Origin: Strigomonas culicis
Lineage: Eukaryota > Euglenozoa > Kinetoplastea > Trypanosomatida > Trypanosomatidae
Length of the DNA stretch: 22,322 nt
Reading direction: 5' to 3'
NCBI GenBank assembly: GCA_000482145.1
Contig: AUXH01000308.1
Location: 1 to 22,322 of the forward strand
In this document: one piece after another, positions 15,765 through 22,322 of the stretch
Numbering within the stretch: the stretch's first letter is position 1
Layout: each line of letters begins with the position of its first letter
Program-made: the position numbers and the translations under genes
The notes under the pieces: generated by a model
Database searches by the model: none
What the model was told of the DNA's origin: nothing
What the model saw: only the letters and a program-made list of their open reading frames with translations

Positions 15765-17660
15765 TTATGCATAGTATTCTGCTTCGTATCCGTAGCCATT
15801 CATGCTCGATGCTTCCGTGAACATCAAATCCAAACTGTGCTTGCCAGAGCTCTGCTGGTAACGCTTCTCGCCGAAAAGGTTGTCCGCGCTCTCGGAAACG
15901 GAGAAGCTGTCCATCACCTCTAAGCTCTTCCAGTGAGGCGATGCGACGTAGGGCATGAGCGCGCTCTCTTGCATCGCGTGACGCTGCCGCAGCGCGCGCA
16001 GCCCCTCATAGTACGACTTGAACTCCTGCATGGCCTTTTCTCGGAACTGCTCCCGTTCCTCTGGTGTCATGTCCAACAGATTCCTACTACTGCGCGGGGC
16101 CCCGGCGCCATCCGCAGCCTCTGTCATTGTCGCCGGCCGCGCAGCAGGGTGCGGGATGGCCGCCGCCACGTCGCTACTCGCCGCGGCGCGCGTGTTCTTC
16201 GGCGTCTCGGGCAGCTTGAAGACCGCCGGCGGCACCAGCGCCGCCGTATCGACGGACGCGGAAGACTGACGGGAGGGCGAGAGGATCTGCCCCAGCGGCC
16301 TCGTCGCGGGTGGGAAGGACCGCAGCTCCCGCTCACTGGCATTGATACTGTTGTCACGCGCATTCGGCTCCGTGCGCGCGGCGGTGGGCTTCGGCTCCTG
16401 CCGGTTGCGCCGGGTGCGGTTCCCAAAGGTGAGATAGCCGTCGCCCTCCTTGGGCGGCGCCGTCGCCTGCTCGAAGAAGAGAAAGGCGGAGTTGAAGCCC
16501 TTCACGTTGTACTTCTTGATGGAGTAACGCCGCTGCACAGTGCTGTGGATCGGATCCGCCGCGGCCTCCGGCGCGTCGCGGTGGCTGTTCAGGCTCCGGT
16601 TGCTAGCATTACTCAGGATGGTGTCGCGGTGCGGATGCGCGTGCTGCGGCTTCGCGTGCGCCGGGTCCGACACGCGCACCTGTTCGTTGTCGGACACGTC
16701 AGCCTCGTGCGCCGCGGGCGCGCCGGGCGCCCTGCGCGGGGCGGAGGGGAACAGCTGCTGCGAGTCGTCGCTGTGGCCGAAGAGCAGCGGCATCGCCGTC
16801 GGCCAGTCCATCGGCGCTGCCACGGCGGTCGGCTGCGGCCAGTCGGGGGACGCCGGCATCTCGTACTCCGCTGTCGTGAAGCCGTGGGAGGCCGGCGCCG
16901 ATGCCGCCCCTGCTGGTGCGGCTACAGTGGGGCCGGGGCTGCTCGCGTGGCTCGGGGCGGTCGCGGAGGGCTGCGGGGTGTGGGTGGTGCAGCGGGTCGG
17001 ACAGGGCGGCAGCGCCGCGGGAGCGTCCGTCCGCGCGTGGGAGGATGGGGGCGCGGCCACCGGCGGGTGCGGCAGGTGGAGCCACTCCGGCAGCGTGGCG
17101 CCGGGCGTCACGGTCGGCGTGCTCGTGCTGTCGCTGTCACTCGGGTTCACGGCGTGGCTGCCGCCACCGATGGTGCACTTCGTCGTGTTGATCTGCGTCC
17201 GGACGGAGCGCCGCTGGGCGCACGGGCGGCGCCGCGGCCTATCGCTCGACGGCGACTCCGCCGGGGCCTCCCCGCGCTGTCGCGCAAGCAGCGGATTGGC
17301 AAAGTCCCCGCCGCGGCGCGCGGAGGTGGGCGGCGGCGCGTGCGGCGTCAGCGGCTGCGGCCCATCGCTGGCGCTCGGCAGCAGCGGCGGCAGCAGCGAG
17401 GCGGAGGCGCTCGCGCGGCGGTCCGCCACCGGGGCAGGCGCGGCGGCCGGGGGCTCCTCCGGGTTCCACCAGCACGCGCTGACACTACGACTCGGGTTGG
17501 CGGCCTCACACGTGCCTCCTCCGTGTGTGGCCTCGGCCGGGGTCGGGGTAATACCCCCGCTGTCCTGTGTGCTGCGCTCTTCGTGCGTGAGCAGCTCCAT
17601 GGGATAGTCGTCGATGGACTCCAGAGTGGCGGGCATCGCCTTGCCAGGAGCGGAGCCCAT
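15765..17660 (-). CDS. Disordered hypothetical protein with PYVASPxW motif (gene C, 631 residues)
   Basis: I do not recognise a family. The protein begins MGSAPGK, which fits a general N-myristoylation pattern (Gly2, small residue at 3, Gly6, Lys7). Residues 20-330 are Pro/Ala/Ser/Thr-rich and disordered, with basic sites such as QRRSVRT. A less repetitive part runs RRYSIKKYNVKGFNSAFLFF, with KGFN at 387-390 and EQAT at 397-400, then YLTFGNRTRRNR. Near the C-terminus a predicted charged helix (about 530-568, MTPEEREQFREKAMQEF and onward) leads into PYVASPHWKSLEVMD at 570-584, as in gene B. The tail is Tyr/Glu-rich. The open frame reaches an ATG at 17813, but the 51 extra codons come from AT-rich leader and lie beyond the acceptor at 17680. 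The first ATG after it is 17660, used here. The stop is TAA. Confidence 0.8.
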   Translation of the reverse strand: MGSAPGKAMPATLESIDDYPMELLTHEERSTQDSGGITPTPAEATHGGGTCEAANPSRSVSACWWNPEEPPAAAPAPVADRRASASASLLPPLLPSASDGPQPLTPHAPPPTSARRGGDFANPLLARQRGEAPAESPSSDRPRRRPCAQRRSVRTQINTTKCTIGGGSHAVNPSDSDSTSTPTVTPGATLPEWLHLPHPPVAAPPSSHARTDAPAALPPCPTRCTTHTPQPSATAPSHASSPGPTVAAPAGAASAPASHGFTTAEYEMPASPDWPQPTAVAAPMDWPTAMPLLFGHSDDSQQLFPSAPRRAPGAPAAHEADVSDNEQVRVSDPAHAKPQHAHPHRDTILSNASNRSLNSHRDAPEAAADPIHSTVQRRYSIKKYNVKGFNSAFLFFEQATAPPKEGDGYLTFGNRTRRNRQEPKPTAARTEPNARDNSINASERELRSFPPATRPLGQILSPSRQSSASVDTAALVPPAVFKLPETPKNTRAAASSDVAAAIPHPAARPATMTEAADGAGAPRSSRNLLDMTPEEREQFREKAMQEFKSYYEGLRALRQRHAMQESALMPYVASPHWKSLEVMDSFSVSESADNLFGEKRYQQSSGKHSLDLMFTEASSMNGYGYEAEYYA

Positions 17661-17679
17661 CCTTTCAGTCTGTTGAAGG

Positions 17680-17696
17680 CTGTAAGGGGGGGGGAT
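17680..17696 (-). promoter_or_regulatory. Probable spliced-leader acceptor of gene C
   Basis: On the minus strand ATCCCCCCCCCTTACAG, with AG at 17681-17680, is a classic acceptor with a C-rich tract. It leaves a 19-base leader before the ATG at 17660 and excludes the upstream in-frame ATG at 17813. Confidence 0.65.
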
Positions 17697-18111
17697 GCAA
17701 GGAAACGGAACTCTTATGCAATGCCGTGCTAATTTGTTTACTATAAAAAAACAAAAATTATTTTTTGTTGCGCACTCGCCTATAGTATTACTTTTTGAGA
17801 ATGGAGAGCGCAACTGTGAAAAACAAAAACAAAAAAAAAGAGAGAAGACAAAAAAAGAGTTTCACGCCTATGCTAGAAAAAAACAATACGTTGGTGTTTT
17901 ATTAAATAAGATACTCAAAAAGAAAAGAAGAAAAAAAAATGAAATGAAACTCTTATAAAGATTATTGAGAATGAAGAGAAAGTAAATACAAAGGTATAAA
18001 AATGTTCACTCAGGGATAATTCCAGAATGATATACCAACATGGTATACAAAAACAAAATAAAAAACACAGCAAAAGAGGATATCAAGATTGACATGAACA
18101 TTCTTTTAGCT

Positions 18112-18142
<31 letters not shown>

Positions 18143-19158
18143 TAAATCATATATTAATTCAATTGCAGATCAATTAAGGAGCACTCTAACACTCAAAAAA
18201 AAAAAAAGAAACAATGAAAAAAAAAAAACAGTTACAGAAAGAGAGAAGTCATGAAAAAAGAAAAATGTTATTAATTAGTATAATTCCATTTACATTTTCT
18301 TTTGTTTGCTTACAATTTCTCATATATAATAATAGTGTTCCTTCTACATCCATTTTCCCTCTTGTGAGTCATACATAGATGCTCGACACAAAGGAAAAGA
18401 AAAAAAAAACACCAATAAAAATTCGCAATTCCAGTGTTTATATGATCCAGAGAAAGTAACGACAAACAAACAAACGACTAGAATAGTGTCATTTGCTTCG
18501 TTCCTTTGATAAAAGAAATTATATATTATACTGATTCAAAAAAAAAAAAGCTATTCATGCAGAATACACACGGACACAGATAGATTATTTCGTTTTATTA
18601 GCATTAGTTATCATTATTAGTACTGTTTTTGTGTACTAAAAAGAAGGTGCCATACAAAAATGTAGCAAAAAATAAAGGGAAGGAAAAACAGAACAACAAA
18701 AAAAAAACGTGCGTATCTACAAAACAATAAATTGTTCACAGCATTTAGTACTACTAATTATTGTATTTTCATAAGTGAGCTGCGGGCATTTTCCTTTTCA
18801 ACGAGAAAGGACTCAATGCTCTAGTAAATAATAAGAATAAGGCTTTAACAATAATGCGGCTGAACAACAGAATACCCAATCATACCCAATCAGAAGACAA
18901 AAAAAAAAGAGAGAAAATCAAAAAAGAAATACAATACAGTACACTGAAAAGAAAAAGCGAAGAAAGTGAATGAGCAAGAAAAAGAATTGCTTTCTTTTCA
19001 TTTTTCTTTTTATACATCTTTTTTCCACTTTTTTGCTATTACGAACAGGAAAAAAACAACAACAACAACGACAACAACCAATAATACAAAAAAAAACCGA
19101 AAAAAGGGGGGGGGGTAAGAAAAACAAAAAAACAAGTAAAAAAGAAATAGATTATTTT
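17697..19158 (-). other. Long AT-rich spacer between genes D and C
   Basis: This 1.46 kb stretch has many A-runs, an (AT)n tract at 18112-18135 with a ragged continuation to about 18144, a 10-base tandem duplication (ATACCCAATC twice, 18872-18891), AAC repeats near 19050 and a G9 run near 19107. It should contain the 3' untranslated region of gene D. No gene or structured RNA is supported. Confidence 0.5.
18112..18135. repeat. (AT)n microsatellite
   Basis: This is an alternating TA tract of 24 bases in the spacer between genes D and C, followed by a short interrupted continuation. Confidence 0.95.
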
Positions 19159-20994
19159 TTAATAACGATGTCCTGGAGCCGTGCTGGTGGAGCTCATGCT
19201 CGTGCTGTCGGATGCCGTGTCGCTCACGTTGTCATCGGACTCATTCTCCATATCCGTTTCACTCTCGGAGTCATAGTGGCGGTTGCCGTGGTGGTGCGGC
19301 CGCCCTTTGAGCTGCCGCCGCTTGCGCGCGAGCCGCTTGCGCTCCAGCTCCTCCTTGCGGTGCTGCTCCTCCAGGAACTCCGAGTAGGAGAGAATCTTCT
19401 GCTTCGCCGGCGGCCCGCTGCTGTCCCGCTGCTGCTGCTGCGTGGGCGAGCCGGCCCCGCGCTTCGGCTTGGTCGGCGCCGCCGCGTCCTGCTCGGCCGC
19501 CGCCGCGGCCCCTTCCCCGGCCGCGTTGGGCTTCAGCAACCCCTCCGGCCCGTCCTCGGGGAAGCGGAAGTAGCGCTGCAGGCTCTCCAGGTAGGCCTGG
19601 TTCACCGGCGGCGGCCGGCCCTTGGCGAGCGTGCGGCTCGTCGGGTTGTACTGCGGCGGGTGGCTGTGCAGCATCTGTGCGTCGTGGTTCTCGCGCGCCA
19701 CCTCCTCGTCGGACTTGATCACCACGCGGCGGCCCGTCGCGGTGGGCACCGGCCGGCCGTCGCCGCGGCCGGGGCTGGTGGGCGACGGCGGCGCCTCGTT
19801 GAAGCCCTTGCGGACGAATGCGGGGGCGGCGGTGTCGGCCTTCGGCGGCGGCGGCGGCGGGGGTGGAGGGCTCGGCGTCTCTTCGCGCGGCGGCGCCGCC
19901 TGCCGCGCCGCGCCGCCGTGGTACACAAAGACGCCGCTGTTGCTGCCGCTGCTGAGCGGGCTCTGCGGGCCGCCGGTGTGGTGCGCCGTCGTCGTGCTGC
20001 TCGAGCCGATCTCCGGCAGCCGCGCGTCATCCAGCGCGGCCTGCGACCGCGGCCGCCGCGGCGGGCTCGTCTGCTCCCCCTGCGGCGACGTGATGGGGCT
20101 GAGGCCCGGGTAGAAGTTGTGGCTCGTGCTCGTGCCGGAGTGGGACAGATCGGCGAGCCGGCCGTCGTCGTCGTCGCGCAGCACCATGAGCGGTTCCGAC
20201 CCGCGCTTGACGCGCGCGGCGCTCGTCGTCTCGTTGACGCGGAACGAGTTCTTCATGCGCCGCAGCTGCGTCCCGCCATCGGCCTCCGCCGGCGGCGGCT
20301 CCTTCGGCGCGGCCCCGCCGTCGCGTGTCTGGCCGGCGGTGCGCCGCTTCAGCAGCTCCAGCAGACACAGCGTTGGGTTCGCCTTGCTGTTGCTGCTGTC
20401 GTTGGACGGGCTCTGCGGCGCGGGGGCCGGCTCCACTGGCGACGGCTCGTTCTGGCTCTCGCGGGTGCCGCCCTCGTCCGCGTCGTACGAGTTGGGCTCC
20501 GGCAGTGGCGTGTCGCGTAGCTGCTCGCCGTAGTAGGAGAGACTGTAGAGGGACGGGATGTCAGGTTTGCTGCGCTCGAACTCGCTGGATGGTTCGCGCT
20601 GCGGCCGCTGCCGGTCGGGCGAGCCGTTCGCCGGCTCCTGTGCCACCTCGTTGGGGCTGTTGCGGGTGTTCGTACTGTTGCTGGTCGGGTCCGCACTGTC
20701 ATCGGGGTGGGCCATGATGTGGGGCTGGTCGCCGGTCGTGTTGGCCTCCGGCTGCATATAGTTCTTGTGCTTGAGGCCGCGCACCGTCGAGGGATCCTCC
20801 CCGCCGGCACCACCGCCACCGTGTTTTGCGTTCGGCGGTAGTTCATGAACGTCCTGCGTGCTGCTATTGCGCCGCCGGCGCGACGGTTGGGCGATCTCCA
20901 CGGGCATCGGTGTGTTGCCGTCCTCGGCACCCGCAGCTGCGGCGGGTGCAGAGTGGCGCTTGTTGCTACTATTGCCCTCGGATTTGGATTTCAT
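19159..20994 (-). CDS. Disordered Pro/Ser/Arg-rich hypothetical protein (gene D, 611 residues)
   Basis: I do not recognise a family. The N-terminus is basic and Ser-rich with RRRRNSS at 39-45, a basophilic kinase-type site like that of gene B. Long Pro/Ser/Asn/Glu-rich stretches follow, with one more hydrophobic patch (NPTLCLLELLKRR, about 205). A run of nine prolines sits near 376-384, a possible ligand for SH3-, WW- or profilin-type domains. VRKGFNEAPP (KGFN at 396-399) echoes gene C. Near the C-terminus KILSYSEFLEEQHRKEELER (from 533) begins a charged helix or short coiled coil that becomes very basic, then the chain ends in an acidic Ser/Asp/Glu tail. The ATG at 20994 is the first Met of the frame, and GC-rich composition starts there. 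The stop is TAA. Function is unknown; a scaffold or adaptor role would be inference. Confidence 0.8.
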   Translation of the reverse strand: MKSKSEGNSSNKRHSAPAAAAGAEDGNTPMPVEIAQPSRRRRNSSTQDVHELPPNAKHGGGGAGGEDPSTVRGLKHKNYMQPEANTTGDQPHIMAHPDDSADPTSNSTNTRNSPNEVAQEPANGSPDRQRPQREPSSEFERSKPDIPSLYSLSYYGEQLRDTPLPEPNSYDADEGGTRESQNEPSPVEPAPAPQSPSNDSSNSKANPTLCLLELLKRRTAGQTRDGGAAPKEPPPAEADGGTQLRRMKNSFRVNETTSAARVKRGSEPLMVLRDDDDGRLADLSHSGTSTSHNFYPGLSPITSPQGEQTSPPRRPRSQAALDDARLPEIGSSSTTTAHHTGGPQSPLSSGSNSGVFVYHGGAARQAAPPREETPSPPPPPPPPPKADTAAPAFVRKGFNEAPPSPTSPGRGDGRPVPTATGRRVVIKSDEEVARENHDAQMLHSHPPQYNPTSRTLAKGRPPPVNQAYLESLQRYFRFPEDGPEGLLKPNAAGEGAAAAAEQDAAAPTKPKRGAGSPTQQQQRDSSGPPAKQKILSYSEFLEEQHRKEELERKRLARKRRQLKGRPHHHGNRHYDSESETDMENESDDNVSDTASDSTSMSSTSTAPGHRY

Positions 20995-21073
20995 TCACGG
21001 ATACTGGCTGTGTGATCTATCTGTTCTTTTTTTTGTCCTTTTTTTTCGTTTATTGGAGAACGATGTACTTGTT

Positions 21074-21110
21074 CTGTTCAAAAGACAAAACTAATTTAAT
21101 TATAAAAAAA
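21074..21110 (-). promoter_or_regulatory. Possible spliced-leader acceptor of gene D (nearer candidate)
   Basis: On the minus strand a T-rich tract is followed by TTAG at 21092-21091, then by TTTTGTCTTTTGAACAG with AG at 21075-21074, 80 bases before the ATG at 20994. A second, richer tract lies at 21443-21500, so the real site is uncertain. Confidence 0.35.
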
Positions 21111-21442
21111 AGAAGTGTTTATTTTTGATGCGTGTACGGACAAAAGAAAGGAAGAAGCGCTGTATTAACAAAAGAAAATCAGTGTTTATTTGAAGCAAGA
21201 AAAATACCTGAAAAAAAAAAGAACGACGTATCGTATAAAAGAAAACAAAGAAGAATCTGTTTTGAAATCTCACTTGTATAACTATAAGAAAAGGACTATC
21301 AGAGAGAAGAAAAAAAAAGCTAATATTATTACTATTCCTTTTTTTAGGTATAAAAAAAAAGAAATTCAAACAAAGACGAGTAACACCCAAGAGATGAAAA
21401 ACAAAAGCAATAAAATAACACGTACAACTAGGATGAAAACCA

Positions 21443-21500
21443 CTATGCGCAATCGAAAAAGAGCAAGAGAGAAGAGGAGAGAAGAACACGTACATACTCC
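21443..21500 (-). promoter_or_regulatory. Strong pyrimidine tract and AG, alternative acceptor for gene D
   Basis: On the minus strand about 50 bases of near-pure pyrimidine (CTTCTCTCCTCTTCTCTCTT and onward) are followed by GCGCATAG, with AG at 21444-21443. It is the best tract in this spacer but would give gene D a leader of nearly 450 bases. It may instead direct polyadenylation of the upstream membrane-protein gene. Confidence 0.35.
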
Positions 21501-21655
21501 ATATCTTTCGTTTCCGCATGAGTATAGAATCAAACCCAGAAGATAGTAGGAGCAGTATTAATAGGCACAACAAACAAATGATGGAACGCACTAAATCGTA
21601 TTCCAGCGTCATATAATACAATACACACACACCTATATAGAAGCGGACACCTGTG

Positions 21656-21949
21656 CTATCGGTACAGGCCAGGGAAGCGCTCGTAGAACAGAATCGCCTT
21701 CGCGTCCTCCCACGGCACGCCGCCCCACCCGTACTCGTACATCTGTGCATAGATCCAGGGCATGAGGTAGCACACGATGACGAAGAAGTACGCCACGAGC
21801 AGCGCACTGCGCCAGCAGAGCCCCACAAAGGCGTCCTGCTGCTGCTGCCCGCGCTCGTAGCGGCGCTGCTGCAGGTGCTGCGCCTGCCGCACCAGCGGGT
21901 GCTGGTTGTAGTGGTTGGGGTCCGCCTCGAAGTAGGGCGGCGCCTCCAT
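21656..21949 (-). CDS. Small single-span membrane protein (97 residues)
   Basis: I do not recognise a family. The N-terminal 40 residues are hydrophilic and rich in Gln, His and Arg (MEAPPYFEADPNHYNQHP, later QQRRYERGQQQQ). A single hydrophobic segment follows at about 48-69 (SALLVAYFFVIVCYLMPWIY), then a short aromatic tail with YEYGWGGVPW and a C-terminal FYERFPGLYR. There is no cleavable signal peptide, so a tail-proximal anchor is likely. Size and aromatic tail would suit a small organelle-membrane or respiratory-complex accessory subunit, but that is a guess. The frame is open further upstream (ATGs at 22012 and 22132), but that part is AT-rich and the first AG after the upstream pyrimidine tract (21987) falls between 22012 and 21949, favouring 21949. 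The stop is TAG. Confidence 0.75.
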   Translation of the reverse strand: MEAPPYFEADPNHYNQHPLVRQAQHLQQRRYERGQQQQDAFVGLCWRSALLVAYFFVIVCYLMPWIYAQMYEYGWGGVPWEDAKAILFYERFPGLYR

Positions 21950-21986
21950 CGTTGGAGTCAGCTTTACCTTTCTTTTTTGTTTATTC

Positions 21987-22060
21987 CTTTTTTTCGTTAT
22001 TTGTTCGATCATACAAAATAAAGGGTATGCGCAGAATAGGAGAAGAACGTAACAGGACCC
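21987..22060 (-). promoter_or_regulatory. Possible spliced-leader acceptor region of the small membrane protein gene
   Basis: On the minus strand a pyrimidine-rich stretch (about 22050-22020, CGTTCTTCTCCTATTCTGCG and onward) is followed, after a gap, by the first AG at 21988-21987 in a poor AAAG context. Further AGs lie closer to the ATG. The exact site is unclear, but no AG occurs before the upstream in-frame ATG at 22012. Confidence 0.35.
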
Positions 22061-22280
22061 ATAGAGTACACATAAGAACACTTCATCATCAATGTACAAA
22101 CAAACACGAGGAGCACACCTAACGTGATACATATGAAGTATTAGAACATCTCGTTAAAAAATATATCAGTACATAGTAGATTAAAAAAAAAAGAATTATA
22201 TAAAGAGAAAATAATAATAAAAAAGACAACTATCAATTATAGTATTGTGCTGCAGACCTGTTTTTGTTTTGTTCTTCTTG

Positions 22281-22283
<3 letters not shown>

Positions 22284-22314
<31 letters not shown>
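22284..22314. repeat. (AT)n microsatellite at the right edge
   Basis: This is an uninterrupted alternating AT tract of 31 bases, the longest of the four in the window, in AT-rich spacer between 22061 and the window end. No gene is visible in that end segment. Confidence 0.95.
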
Positions 22315-22315
<1 letters not shown>

Positions 22316-22322
22316 TTCTTTC

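Noticed and set aside
15933..17732. Plus-strand frames of 599 and 355 codons opposite gene C
   Set aside because: Two overlapping antisense frames in different phases are both open because the region is GC-rich. Both lack plausible protein composition.
18970..20520. Plus-strand frame (516 codons) opposite gene D, starting in the spacer
   Set aside because: It starts with Lys/Phe runs from AT-rich spacer and then becomes an Arg/Ala/Val-rich shadow. It opposes all genes in the unit.
21100..21828. Minus-strand 242-codon frame overlapping the small membrane protein
   Set aside because: It begins out of phase inside the 97-residue gene and continues into U-rich spacer. The composition is nonsense.
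756..22132. Stop-codon reassignment as in Blastocrithidia
   Set aside because: Genes end cleanly at TGA, TAG or TAA where composition changes to AT-rich spacer, and no in-frame stops need reading through.
300..22322. tRNA, rRNA or spliced-leader RNA genes in the spacers
   Set aside because: I looked for tRNA A/B-box patterns, CCA-side stems and the conserved spliced-leader exon on both strands by eye and found none convincing.

Overview
The window looks like part of one polycistronic unit of a kinetoplastid protist, most likely a trypanosomatid. Every convincing gene lies on the minus strand, none has an intron, and genes are separated by 0.4-1.5 kb of AT-rich sequence. Nearly every start codon is preceded on the minus strand by a pyrimidine tract and a nearby AG, the layout of a spliced-leader (trans-splicing) acceptor. 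Coding regions are GC-rich with GC-ending codons and spacers are very AT-rich, so gene edges are easy to see. The one protein assignable with confidence, a fungal-type three-domain tRNA ligase (Trl1), also occurs in kinetoplastids. Stop codons TAA, TAG and TGA are all used, so there is no sign of stop reassignment. I cannot name the genus.

In transcription order (high to low coordinate) the genes are: a 97-residue single-span membrane protein (21949-21656); a 611-residue disordered protein, here D (20994-19159); a 631-residue disordered protein, C (17660-15765); a 794-residue disordered protein, B (14272-11888); a 952-residue disordered protein, A (10711-7853); a possible tiny gene (7386-7115); a 451-residue Asn/Gln/Tyr-rich protein (6578-5223); the 1236-residue tRNA ligase TRL1 (4466-756); and the N-terminal 100 codons of a further protein running off the left edge (300-1).

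The gene order is not an operon of one pathway: kinetoplastid units collect unrelated genes, and control is mostly after transcription. The most striking point is that B and C, adjacent and otherwise very unlike, share a C-terminal motif PYVASPxWxxLxVMD and, in the same order upstream, an EQATxxPP-type patch. Both also start Met-Gly with a context that could be N-myristoylated. Weaker echoes (KxFN) occur in A and D. This suggests either a fast-diverging tandem family of disordered scaffold proteins or a shared docking motif.

The spacers hold (AT)n tracts, one GC-richer island that may be a hidden small gene, and one foldable 70-base element. No tRNA, rRNA, transposon or CRISPR array was recognised. 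All functional statements other than TRL1 are inference from composition and short motifs.
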